Shown in pieces: positions 35,161-43,605 of a stretch of 64,000 nucleotides of DNA; within the stretch, counting starts at the first letter, position 1, and the number at the start of each line of letters is the position of its first letter. The DNA lies in assembly GCA_036336795.1 (NCBI GenBank), contig JAYZFL010000022.1:62001-126000 (forward strand). The letters are read 5' to 3'. Position numbers and translations under genes: made by a program. Source of the DNA: UBA822 sp036336795 (GTDB lineage: Bacteria > Gemmatimonadota > Gemmatimonadetes > Longimicrobiales > Gaopeijiaceae). The notes beneath the pieces were generated by a model that was not told the origin of the DNA, searched no databases, and worked only from the letters and a program-made list of their open reading frames with translations.

Positions 35161-35189
35161 AACATAGGCATGCTCGGAAGAGGCGTCAA
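35161..35189 (-). promoter_or_regulatory. Sigma-70-type promoter of ffs
   Basis: TTGACG (35189-35184) and TATGTT (35166-35161) are 17 bases apart on the minus strand, ending about 5 to 7 bases before the predicted 5' end of the SRP RNA. The 13 bases TTTGGCGTTGACG and the 7 bases ATGCCTA recur with identical spacing in the prs promoter. Confidence 0.75.
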
Positions 35190-35644
35190 CGCCAAATGCT
35201 ACGAAAGTACAGCAACCATAGGCTATTTCGAGTCGTTAGATCACTTCTGCCACGCACATTCTTCGATCTACTCTAAATCCAGGTTCCCGCTTTCTATAGG
35301 ACGCAGCGCGACAGTCTCGAAACAATAGGTCCGGGTCGAGAAATCGCTTCGGATCAACGACATCCTCTTGGTAAGAGGATTGCACGGAGTTTCCTCAAGG
35401 TTATCAAGTCCAAGAGATGCCCATGCAGAGAGGAGTCATCAGACTCTACGGTCCTGAATACGTGAGCCTCTCCCATTCAGATAGACTTCCGCTAGTTGCT
35501 CCAAGTAACCTTTGTGAGCTACAGGATTCAGGATTCGAGAGGATATCATTCTGAATCAGCATGAGAACCCGGTTTCGCCGTGCCAACTTCTCTGCTTCGG
35601 ATAGGTTGAAGCAATCGTGTCAGGCATCGGGCCTTGGTCATCGG
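35190..35644. other. 455-base gap upstream of ffs
   Basis: No open frame, tRNA or recognisable RNA on either strand. A perfect eight-pair hairpin, ATCCTCTT-GGT-AAGAGGAT, lies at 35361-35379 but has no T-run, so it is not a standard terminator for the DAHP synthase gene that ends at 35645. This is the longest gene-free stretch in the window. Confidence 0.6.
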
Positions 35645-36676
35645 CTAAGCTGCCGGACTCTGGATTTCCCGCCCGATCGCCTGTGCGATGACACGAATCT
35701 GATCCATGAGCTCACCGAATTGATTCGGATAGAGTGACTGCTGTCCATCAGAGAGTGCTCTTGAAGGATCTGGATGAACTTCCACCATCAAGCCATCAGC
35801 CCCGGCAGCCACCGCAGCCCGTGCCATGGGGATCACCTTAGCACGGACGCCGGTGCCGTGGCTCGGATCCGCAATGATCGGTAGATGAGATAGGGACTTC
35901 ACGACGGGAATTGCTGTCAGGTCGAGTAAGTTGCGAGTGTGCGTATCGAAACTGCGAACACCACGCTCACAGAGAATTACGTCTTCATTTCCTTCGGCGA
36001 GAATGTACTCAGCAGCAAGAAGCAACTCTGTAATCGTAGCCGACATTCCACGCTTAAGAAGTACTGGCATGCCAGATCGGCCAACCCTCCGTAGTAAGGG
36101 GTAATTCTGCATGTTGCGCGCCCCGACCTGAACGATATCGGCGTATTGGCCTACCAGATCTACTCCCTCCGGATCCAGAGCCTCCGTTACGATGGCCATG
36201 CCGGTGGCCTCTTTGGCCCGAGCGAGCATCTTAAGTCCTTCTTCCTCCAGCCCCTGCCACGAATAGGGGGAAGTTCGAGGCTTGAAGGCACCACCGCGAA
36301 GTACAGTCGCTCCGTTCTCTTTCAAGCGGTGTGCTATCTCGAGGATCTCTGATTCACCCTCCACAGCACAAGGGCCGGCGATAATGTTAATCTCCCGTCC
36401 ACCGAACTGGACTCCATTGGGAAGTTCTACCACGGTGTCGGAGTCACGCCACTCCCTGGAAACCTGCTTATAGGGCTTCGTAACCAAGATGATTTCCAGC
36501 ACACCGGAGAGGCCCTGAATCCGTGCTGCATCAACTCCACCATCATTCCCCACAAGACCAACCGTGGTGCGCTGCTTACCAGGCATGGGGCGAGCCTCAT
36601 ACCCCATGTTCTCAACCTCCTTAACGACTGCTCGCACCTCAGCCTCCGAGGCCTTGTGCTTCATCACGACTAGCAT
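35645..36676 (-). CDS. aroF: 3-deoxy-7-phosphoheptulonate synthase, type I beta
   Basis: 343 residues. An N-terminal ferredoxin-like regulatory domain of about 70 residues (LVVMKHKASEAEVRAVVKEV) is followed by the TIM-barrel catalytic domain: IIAGPCAVEGESE, LRGGAFKPRTSPYSWQG, VQVGARNMQNYPLLR, LLKRGM and IADPSHGTG. This layout matches the Thermotoga-type enzyme, which is inhibited by Tyr or Phe through the N-terminal domain. It condenses PEP and erythrose-4-phosphate to start the shikimate pathway. The symbol is by family; aroF and aroG are used interchangeably for this class. Confidence 0.94.
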   Translation of the reverse strand: MLVVMKHKASEAEVRAVVKEVENMGYEARPMPGKQRTTVGLVGNDGGVDAARIQGLSGVLEIILVTKPYKQVSREWRDSDTVVELPNGVQFGGREINIIAGPCAVEGESEILEIAHRLKENGATVLRGGAFKPRTSPYSWQGLEEEGLKMLARAKEATGMAIVTEALDPEGVDLVGQYADIVQVGARNMQNYPLLRRVGRSGMPVLLKRGMSATITELLLAAEYILAEGNEDVILCERGVRSFDTHTRNLLDLTAIPVVKSLSHLPIIADPSHGTGVRAKVIPMARAAVAAGADGLMVEVHPDPSRALSDGQQSLYPNQFGELMDQIRVIAQAIGREIQSPAA

Positions 36677-36750
36677 GTCTTCGTCACTCTTGAGCCTGTT
36701 TTCAGATCTTCACTGTCCAGTCCATTCGAGCCGAAGGACCAACGTAAAGT

Positions 36751-36876
36751 TTACCGACGTGCAAAGGCATCGTCTACCGATGGAGGATCCGAGTGTCCTC
36801 CAGAGAGAAACGCATTCCGCATTTCCGGCAAGTACTCGGCCTTAGCATCCCGCCCTTCTAACGAACTCGGGCACAT
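36751..36876 (-). CDS. Possible 41-residue protein between smc and aroF
   Basis: A minus-strand frame from ATG at 36876 to TAA at 36751. The product opens MCPSSLEGRDAKAEYLPEM and ends SVDDAFARR. Its codons look like those of neighbouring genes. The ribosome-binding site is poor and I know no homologue, so it may be spurious. The rest of this 325-base spacer (36677-37001) holds only a seven-pair hairpin (TCGGGAA / TTCCCGA, about 36949-36968) after smc, without a T-run. Confidence 0.3.
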   Translation of the reverse strand: MCPSSLEGRDAKAEYLPEMRNAFLSGGHSDPPSVDDAFARR

Positions 36877-37001
36877 CTTCGGCTGATAACGGAGAATAAA
36901 TGTGCGTGGTGACTACGAGCTTGTTCGAACATCTCACATGGTCGGGAATCAAGGTTCCCGAGCCGAGCATCGTCACATCGGCGCTCATCTCGGGGAAACT
37001 T

Positions 37002-40000
37002 CTAAGCGGCGGATCCGCTCGCTTCCAGGGCCTGCTGGAGCTGTACCCCCACGATCGTGCTCACACCGGGTTCCTCCATAGTCACACCATAGATCCAATC
37101 GGCTGCCTCAATGGATCGGGGATTGTGGGTAATAAGCACGAACTGCGTATCCTCTTTGAACTCCTGTAGCAACCGGACAAAACGGCCAATGTTATTCTCG
37201 TCCAGAGGGGCATCCACCTCGTCAAGGACGCAGAACGGACTGGGCTTGACTAGGTAGATGCCAAAGAGGAGAGAAAGGGCAGTTAGAGCACGTTCTCCTC
37301 CGGAAAGTAGGTCAATTCTCTGGGTCTTCTTTCCCATCGGAGAAGCATGTATCTCAATGGGTGACTCTAGCGGATCTTCCGACTCAGAGAGCCAAATATC
37401 GGCCTCTCCTCCCTCGAACAACTGACTGAAAGTCTTCTTGAAATTCTCGCGGATTCTTTCGAATGTCGTCTCGAAGAGGCCGATGGCCGTTTGGTTAATC
37501 TGGCGAATTGCAGCTTTAAGGTCATCTCTCGCTGCCACCAAATCCTCGCGTTGCTCGGAAAGAAAAGTTAGCCTGGTAGTCTCCTCTTCATGTTCCTCCA
37601 CAGCCAGCATGTTGACCAGTCCAATGCGCTCCAATTTAAGGACGATCCCATCTAGCTCTGCTTTCAGTTCTTCAGGATCTCCTTCCATGACTTCGGCAGT
37701 TTCGAGCAGATCCTCCAGGGGACGACCCCACTCACTCTCCAGCCGCTCCTGGATAAGCCCGATACGGCTCACAACCTCCTGCCGTTCCATCTCAAGACTA
37801 TGTTTCTTCTCGACACTCGCTCTCTCGGCGCTGCGGGCTTTACGCACGGCCCGCTCGGATTCGGAGAGAGCTTCCGCCACCACAGCAAGAGCACTGTTTT
37901 TTTCATCGAACGCTGACTGGGCCTCGTCCCGTTTACTGAAAAGCTGCTCGGTAGCGGCTAGTCCTTCCTCTTGGAGTTCGGTTACGCTCTCCTTCCCCTC
38001 ATCCAGAGTCCCCTCTTCAGTATTGAGATCCGACAATCTGCTCTCTACAAGAGTCAACTCCTTGGCTAAATCGACTCGTCTCTGGACAATGCGATCCCAC
38101 ACAGCTTGGGCTCGTGCTAGCCGAACCTCAAGCTGAGATTCTTCGACGCGCGCCTCCTCCCACTCATCCTGGACAGTAGTGAGCACCTCTTGTGCGGCGC
38201 GCCGCTCCGTCCGGATCCCACCCTCCTGAGTCGAGAGTACCTCTCGATCTTCTTTAGCTGCCCGCACGCGCTCCAAAGTGCGCTCGTTAGCCGCCCTGGC
38301 CCCCTCCAATTGTCTCACAAGTTCGTCTCGGTGGTTATCAATGCGCGCTCGTCGGTCAACTTGAGCGGCAACCTCTGCATTGGCCTGACGCAACTCATCC
38401 AGAGCAGCTAACAGCGCGTCCTGCCCCACTTCGACCTCCGAATCAGCTTCAGCTGAGTGAACTTCTTCTTCACTTAACGCCCGACTGGTACTCGCCATTT
38501 CAGCTTCGGCTTCGGCCAATGATATTTCGAGAGTTTCTAGCCGATTTGGTCTCTCAGGACGCCCGGACTTTTCCCAGGGTGCCCCAATCCGAACGATGCC
38601 CCTGGAATCAGTGATCTTTCCTCTCAAAGCCAGCTGCAAGCGTCCTGACTTCTCTTGATGATTGCCGTCTTTTACAAGGTCTGCATCACCCAAGAGAGCC
38701 TCGACCCAGGGGGCTCCTTCACCAATGGCCTGAACCGCTTCAAGTAGAGATCCGCCTGCTGACTCCGGAACACAATCCAGAGGGAGCAGAATCAACCCCC
38801 CTCCCTCTTTCCACTCATCAGAGAACCACTCGGCTAACCGTTTGATGGTTCCGCTGTCCCTCACGACAAGTGATCGTACCGCAGTTCCGAGATAACCCTC
38901 CACCGCTGCTCCCAGCTCAGCCGGAACATCCATGAAGTCCAGGAGAGATCCAACAACACCCTCGTCATCCAGAGCCAACACTGCGTTCCCCACCGGGTCG
39001 ATTCTCTCTTGGTCTTCCTCCAGAGTTCGGAGCGCTGTTACCTCCGCCGCGAGGCCGTGACATGATTTGGCCGCATCGTGATCACGCTTCCGAGCTTCTT
39101 CGAGTGAAGTTCGTGAGGCCTTTGACACGTCCTTCGCACTGGCAAGAAATTTGCGCTTCTTCTTGACCACATCTTCTAGACCGTCTACCCGGGTAGCGAA
39201 CAAATCTCCCTGAGATTCGAGATCAGAGAGCGCGTTAGAAGTGTCGCTCAACTCGGCATCGATTCTGCGGATTCGTCGCTCGAGTTCAGCCGCCTGTCCA
39301 TCGGCAGCCTCAGCGTCGCCCTCCAGTTGAGCCCCCTTCCTAACAAGATCGCGCTCTTGGTGCTCCTTCTCTTCGACACACCGTCGCGCCTCATCCAAAC
39401 GACCATATGCATCGGCAGTCAACTGCGTTTGGCGCTCAAGCGAGCTTCCGACCTCTGCCACAGCCAGCTCGTTATCTCCGCCCGTCTTGTCCAATATCAC
39501 CAACTCATCAGTGACATCCTGCAGTCGCGCCTGGAAGACTTCGCGTTCCTCTCCAATATTAACTAGGCGTCTCTCGATGTACCCACGTCTCTCTTCAGCT
39601 ACTGCGAGATCTCGCTCCCACTGGACCAACTGGTTCCGCACCTGATCAAGGATAGCCGCTTTTTCGGCCCGATCACGTTCCGCCGACACCTCTTCTAGTC
39701 GTAACTTTTCATGTTTGCTTTCAGAAGCCCTCAGCTGGGCGATCATTCCGTGGTTTGTGGAGACCGTTCCCGACAGTTTTGCTTCCAGATCCTCTAGACG
39801 TCCATGCAACCCGTCCAGTTCATTCCGCACGACAGCGACTTCGACCGACAGGCGCCGAGTTCGAAGCGCGCCGTACCGCTCTGCTTTCCCCTTTTGTCGT
39901 GCTAATGAGCGGACCTTTGTCTTTACCTCGCCAATGAGGTCCTCTAATCGCGTGAGATCAGTCTCTGCCCGCTCCATTCGACGCAAAGCTGCCTTTCTCC

Positions 40001-40517
40001 GATCCTTGTATTTGCCAACTCCGGAAGCTTCCTCAAATAGTTGACGCCGCTCTTCTGCTCGATCGGAGAGGATCGCATCAATCATCCGATTTTCAATGAC
40101 AGAGTACGCGTTAGCACCGAGGCCGGTATCGCGACACATGTCTAGGACATCCCGGAGTCGACATGTAGACCGATTCAGCGAATAGTCGCTTCCCCCGTCC
40201 CGGTACACCGTTCGCCCAATCTCGACCTCGGTGAATGAGACCGGGAGAGCCCCATCCTCATTGGTTACCACCATACTCACCGCGCCCCTGTTTACCGGCC
40301 GGCGGTTCAGAGATCCCTGGAAGATAGCCTCCTCCATCTTTCCACCACGGATAGCAGAGGGGCGCTGCTCTCCTAAAACCCAACGAATCGCATCACTAAT
40401 ATTGGATTTTCCACATCCATTGGGACCAACGATTGCTGTAATTCCTTGATGAAAATCGATCACGGTGGCATCCGCGAACGACTTGAAACCTCGGAGATTG
40501 ATGGAGCGTAGCTTCAT
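37002..40517 (-). CDS. smc: Chromosome segregation ATPase SMC
   Basis: 1171 residues, standard length. Walker A GPNGCGKS at residues 31-38, then SNISDAIRWVLGEQ. Long coiled coils flank a hinge near residues 500-660 (VVGSLLDFMDVPAELGAAVEGYLG). The C-terminal head has the ABC signature LLSGGERALTALSLLFG and Walker B FCVLDEVDAPLDENN. The ring organises and separates sister chromosomes with ScpA/ScpB, which are not encoded here. The start ATG overlaps the stop of a small upstream frame (ATGA). Confidence 0.97.
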   Translation of the reverse strand: MKLRSINLRGFKSFADATVIDFHQGITAIVGPNGCGKSNISDAIRWVLGEQRPSAIRGGKMEEAIFQGSLNRRPVNRGAVSMVVTNEDGALPVSFTEVEIGRTVYRDGGSDYSLNRSTCRLRDVLDMCRDTGLGANAYSVIENRMIDAILSDRAEERRQLFEEASGVGKYKDRRKAALRRMERAETDLTRLEDLIGEVKTKVRSLARQKGKAERYGALRTRRLSVEVAVVRNELDGLHGRLEDLEAKLSGTVSTNHGMIAQLRASESKHEKLRLEEVSAERDRAEKAAILDQVRNQLVQWERDLAVAEERRGYIERRLVNIGEEREVFQARLQDVTDELVILDKTGGDNELAVAEVGSSLERQTQLTADAYGRLDEARRCVEEKEHQERDLVRKGAQLEGDAEAADGQAAELERRIRRIDAELSDTSNALSDLESQGDLFATRVDGLEDVVKKKRKFLASAKDVSKASRTSLEEARKRDHDAAKSCHGLAAEVTALRTLEEDQERIDPVGNAVLALDDEGVVGSLLDFMDVPAELGAAVEGYLGTAVRSLVVRDSGTIKRLAEWFSDEWKEGGGLILLPLDCVPESAGGSLLEAVQAIGEGAPWVEALLGDADLVKDGNHQEKSGRLQLALRGKITDSRGIVRIGAPWEKSGRPERPNRLETLEISLAEAEAEMASTSRALSEEEVHSAEADSEVEVGQDALLAALDELRQANAEVAAQVDRRARIDNHRDELVRQLEGARAANERTLERVRAAKEDREVLSTQEGGIRTERRAAQEVLTTVQDEWEEARVEESQLEVRLARAQAVWDRIVQRRVDLAKELTLVESRLSDLNTEEGTLDEGKESVTELQEEGLAATEQLFSKRDEAQSAFDEKNSALAVVAEALSESERAVRKARSAERASVEKKHSLEMERQEVVSRIGLIQERLESEWGRPLEDLLETAEVMEGDPEELKAELDGIVLKLERIGLVNMLAVEEHEEETTRLTFLSEQREDLVAARDDLKAAIRQINQTAIGLFETTFERIRENFKKTFSQLFEGGEADIWLSESEDPLESPIEIHASPMGKKTQRIDLLSGGERALTALSLLFGIYLVKPSPFCVLDEVDAPLDENNIGRFVRLLQEFKEDTQFVLITHNPRSIEAADWIYGVTMEEPGVSTIVGVQLQQALEASGSAA

Positions 40518-40765
40518 TTAGGTTTCGAGCATCGTGTTAAGATCAGCTGTCCATCGATAGAGTTCACCTCCGCATCACGCGAATCCAGGATTAGACCACT
40601 TCGACGAAGCCGGAGTGTATCATCAGGATCACACACCCGAAAAGCAGGAAATAGGGTGATGCCGCTCGGCCCATCGCTCCGGATGGGAGCGGCGGGTGCC
40701 GCGATCTCCGACGGATCGTCGGAGTCCGGTTCGCCCGGACGTATTAGCGAATGGCCTCTGTCCAA
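40514..40765 (-). CDS. Possible 83-residue protein coupled to smc
   Basis: The frame ends ATGA on the smc start, as a coupled gene would. It would start at TTG 40765 with no good ribosome-binding site. The first 30 residues are Asp/Pro/Ala-rich; the rest (DTLRLRRSGLILDSRDAEVN) could be a small beta fold. Not recognised. A perfect palindrome (40706-40724) lies inside it. Either a short gene or an smc leader. Confidence 0.35.
   Translation of the reverse strand: MDRGHSLIRPGEPDSDDPSEIAAPAAPIRSDGPSGITLFPAFRVCDPDDTLRLRRSGLILDSRDAEVNSIDGQLILTRCSKPK
40706..40724. repeat. Perfect eight-base-arm palindrome upstream of smc
   Basis: CTCCGACG-GAT-CGTCGGAG. No T-run follows on either strand. It shares CCGACG and TCGG with the palindrome in the recA promoter region (63511-63525), so a common DNA-binding protein is possible but unproven. 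Confidence 0.45.
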
Positions 40766-40915
40766 TAGGCCCTACGCTGTCAGGGAGGGTCTAATTACAA
40801 CCTCCATCCTTGCGTTAGGTCGGTATCTACGCTAGACCCGGCTACGCGCGCCAAGCTACACGCCGACCCATGTCGTTGTAAACAGTCTACAGGATCTCGA
40901 GCCTGTGATTCCCAA

Positions 40916-41299
40916 TCACTCAACTCCTCCTTCGTCGAACTCCCAACGTGGTACATCACCCCAAAGTAGGTCTAGCTGATAAAACTCTCTCGCTCCGTGA
41001 TGGAACACATGCACCACAAAATCAATGTAGTCGAGGAGTACCCAACGCCCACACTTCATACCCTCAATGTGTTCGGGTCGCACAGTCTCCTTCTTTAGCT
41101 CGTCAATGATGTGCTCTGCAATCGCCTTGACTTGTACGTCTGATTGCCCAGTTACAAGTAGAAAACAATCAGTAGCTCCGGAGACAGCCCTAAGGTCAAG
41201 GGCAACAACGTCCGACGCCTTGCGCTCAAGAGCGAGTGCCCCTGCGAGATGAACAGCATGCGCCAATGGGGAAATCTTCTCATTCCCTTCTATTCTCAT
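40916..41299 (-). CDS. rsfS: Ribosomal silencing factor RsfS
   Basis: 127 residues. Family motifs are visible: VVALDLRAVSGATDCFLLVTG, IAEHIIDELKKE, and WVLLDYIDFVVHVFHHGAREFYQLDLLWGD in parts. The protein binds uL14 on the free 50S subunit and blocks subunit joining when nutrients are scarce. It usually neighbours nadD; here it follows rplI by 19 bases on the same strand, an uncommon placement in a ribosomal protein cluster. The ribosome-binding site is weak, suggesting coupling to rplI. Confidence 0.92.
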   Translation of the reverse strand: MRIEGNEKISPLAHAVHLAGALALERKASDVVALDLRAVSGATDCFLLVTGQSDVQVKAIAEHIIDELKKETVRPEHIEGMKCGRWVLLDYIDFVVHVFHHGAREFYQLDLLWGDVPRWEFDEGGVE

Positions 41300-41318
41300 T
41301 ATCGCTGTCGCGGGAGGA

Positions 41319-41774
41319 CTACTCCTCTTTATGCTCCACGAGAACTTCGATCTCTACCTCCACCTGGCTGTGGAAACGGATCGGGACCCTGTGGAGCCCC
41401 AGACGCTTCAAAGGCTCTTCAAGCTCAACGGTCCGCCGGTCGACGTCAAAGTCCAGCTGTCCTTCATTCAGCTTATCCGCTATGTCCGCATTGGTGACCG
41501 CCCCGAAAAGTTTCCCGTCATCTCCTGCCCGCACATAGAACACAGGAGCGATGCCATCCACCTGAGAAGCACGCCGACGAGCCTCCAAATAGTCTCGCTT
41601 AGCCTGTTCCTGGGAAGAGGAACGCTCCTCTTCCAACTTTCGGAGATTTCGATCGCTCGCGGGATACGCGATTCCTTGAGGGACCAGGTAGTTGCGACCA
41701 TAACCATCCTTCACGTCGATGATGTCGCCCTGCTCCCCTAACGCCTCAATAGTCTTTCTCAAAATGAGTTTCAT
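41319..41774 (-). CDS. rplI: 50S ribosomal protein bL9
   Basis: 151 residues from the ATG at 41774, which has GAGAGGA eight bases upstream; the longer frame from 41846 overlaps the preceding gene. The N-terminal domain has MKLILRKTIEALGEQGDIIDVKDGYGRN in parts and LVPQGIAYPAS, followed by the long connecting helix and a C-terminal domain with a conserved GKLFGAVT. bL9 reaches out from the L1 side and helps keep reading frame. It follows the YybS-like gene, as in Firmicutes and others. Confidence 0.95.
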   Translation of the reverse strand: MKLILRKTIEALGEQGDIIDVKDGYGRNYLVPQGIAYPASDRNLRKLEEERSSSQEQAKRDYLEARRRASQVDGIAPVFYVRAGDDGKLFGAVTNADIADKLNEGQLDFDVDRRTVELEEPLKRLGLHRVPIRFHSQVEVEIEVLVEHKEE

Positions 41775-41787
41775 TAAGCCATCCTCT

Positions 41788-42729
41788 CTACATCTTGGTG
41801 CCGGAAATTTCTCCAGCCCTGGCTCGGAGATCGAGCCAAGTATCACCGACGCCCAAGACCAGAGCTCCCATGAGTAACACCGGTGGAATCAACAGCATCC
41901 CAAAAAGCAACAGCAAGAACCCCCACGAAAGTGTAACGCCCCCACTAAAAAAGAGCAGTATTGCTAGCCCTCTCAGGGCATAGAGCCCACCCATGAATAC
42001 CACAGCGTTCGTCCCCGCGCGGGTCCAGTCCTCCCCCAAACTGAAAACGATCAACGCCAATCCTACCACCAATAGCCAAACAAGGTCGTTGTTGAATTGA
42101 AATTCACGCAACGGAGCGAGGCTCTGACCACTTCCCGAAGTAAGTCGAACGTAACTCCACCATGCAACCGCCAGACCCGTCAGAGAAGAAAGTCCTAAGA
42201 GAGCAGGAAACACTCGGCCTTGTTGGGTGGCAGTCTCGAACATGGCACTGACAAACTCCGCCGGCAACGCTCCCTCGGAGCTGAATTCTCCGAAAACCTC
42301 AAGCGTCAAACTTACACTCCTCATCACTCCTTCCGTGATAATCCAGTCTACCATGGTCCATGAACCTGGCTGGAAGGCCAAGAGCATTGTGATCAAGAAA
42401 ATCGTCGCCAAGACCGCACCTAGTGCTCTTGGAAAGAAGCTCGTATTCGGCCATCGCATCGTCGCCGCGACAAACCAGCCCGCAAGAACGACAGTCCATC
42501 CCCGCTCGAGATACCACGTCCCGCCGCGCTCCACACTACCAATACTCACCAGCCCTGCTATAACCGCAGCAGCCACGACACCGGAACTGCGCAAGCCAAA
42601 CACTATAGCCAAAGCAAGAAATGGAATCGCTACCAATATTCCAGCACTCGACACTGACAACGCGAGGGTCATGGTGAACAGCCCGAGCGGCCTTAACCAA
42701 GTGCGCTCCGCCGGGATCGTTTTGGTCAC
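41788..42729 (-). CDS. Polytopic membrane protein, YybS/DUF2232-like
   Basis: 313 residues with about eight hydrophobic segments, no signal peptide and no catalytic motif. The pattern and the position between rpsF/rpsR and rplI match the YybS (DUF2232) family, whose function is not known. Identification is mainly by context. It starts 47 bases after the bS6-bS18 gene and ends 13 bases before the rplI start, so it is almost certainly in the same transcription unit. Confidence 0.7.
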   Translation of the reverse strand: MTKTIPAERTWLRPLGLFTMTLALSVSSAGILVAIPFLALAIVFGLRSSGVVAAAVIAGLVSIGSVERGGTWYLERGWTVVLAGWFVAATMRWPNTSFFPRALGAVLATIFLITMLLAFQPGSWTMVDWIITEGVMRSVSLTLEVFGEFSSEGALPAEFVSAMFETATQQGRVFPALLGLSSLTGLAVAWWSYVRLTSGSGQSLAPLREFQFNNDLVWLLVVGLALIVFSLGEDWTRAGTNAVVFMGGLYALRGLAILLFFSGGVTLSWGFLLLLFGMLLIPPVLLMGALVLGVGDTWLDLRARAGEISGTKM

Positions 42730-42776
42730 GGGGCAGCATCCAAACGGATGGGTAGGCCCGATTCCCTCACCACGTA

Positions 42777-43430
42777 TTATAGCTCGTGATCGCGAACGTA
42801 CGGAATCAGCGCTAGATATCGAGCACGCTTGATCGCTCGGCCAAGCTGGCGCTGAAAGCGCGCAGTAACCTTGGTTGTGCGCTTAGGTAGAATTTTTCCC
42901 TGTTCAGTCATGAATTGGGATAAAGTCGATACATCCTTGTAATTCAGGAGTTTGATCACTGGACCTTCCATACGGCGGCGGCGGCCCCTGCCCCCACTGA
43001 ATTCCGGAGGGCTTGTCCTCTTAGGAAGATCGCCATCTTCAGAAGATTCATCTTCGGCTACCGATCTATCTTGATCGCCATGGTCCTCGCTTGTAGAAGT
43101 CTTGGGGCCATCCTCTCCCATGATGGAACTACCGCTGGCAGGTTCTCCTTCATTCACAACGATCAGATACCGCATCACATCGGCATCCAACTTCAAGATC
43201 CGCTCGAATTCCGGAAGTCCCTGGGAACCGGCACGAACCTGTGAAATGACGTAATAGCCTGTTTTCTGCTTATTCACCGGATAGGCTAATTGGCGGGCAC
43301 CCCAGTGGTCGACCTGCACGACCTCCCCATCACTCCCCAGCACCAGAGCATGGAATGTTTCCAGCTTCTTGTTGACGGAATCCTCATCGAGGGCTGCGTC
43401 AAAGATATAGACGATTTCGTAGAGCCGCAC
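42777..43430 (-). CDS. Fused ribosomal proteins bS6 and bS18
   Basis: One unbroken frame of 217 residues. Residues 1-93 are bS6: RLYEIVYIFDAALDEDSV, GARQLAYPVNKQKTGYY and VMRYLIVVNE. Residues 94-148 form an acidic, Ser/Asp/Glu-rich linker. Residues 149-217 are bS18: LLNYKDVSTLSQFMTEQGKI, LPKRTTKVTARFQRQL, RAIKRARYLALIPYV. The N-terminal Cys residues of zinc-binding bS18 forms are absent. bS6 and bS18 normally bind each other before joining the 30S platform, so a covalent pair would be sterically sensible. The start is GTG at 43430. No separate rpsF or rpsR is in the window. No ssb lies between them, unlike the usual rpsF-ssb-rpsR order. Confidence 0.93.
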   Translation of the reverse strand: MRLYEIVYIFDAALDEDSVNKKLETFHALVLGSDGEVVQVDHWGARQLAYPVNKQKTGYYVISQVRAGSQGLPEFERILKLDADVMRYLIVVNEGEPASGSSIMGEDGPKTSTSEDHGDQDRSVAEDESSEDGDLPKRTSPPEFSGGRGRRRRMEGPVIKLLNYKDVSTLSQFMTEQGKILPKRTTKVTARFQRQLGRAIKRARYLALIPYVRDHEL

Positions 43431-43605
43431 AGTCGTTCTCCCACGGTCCGTTGTACACGGGCCCCGTCCTTTATCCGGAGCGGGATGAGCATCGTAAATA
43501 TAGGTTACGTAGACTTCTTCGGTACCCCTGAGACCCTCCCGGATTGCCGTGCAAGACCATCATACGCTTTGACCCTGACGAGCCGGTTCTCGTCTCATTG
43601 CTCGG

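Noticed and set aside
36949..36968. Hairpin after smc as an intrinsic terminator
   Set aside because: The seven-pair stem is followed by CCATGTGAG rather than a T-run.
37438..38136. 232-codon plus-strand frame inside smc
   Set aside because: It is a Ser/Arg-rich mirror of the coiled-coil codons of smc. There is no recognisable domain and it lies wholly within a certain gene.
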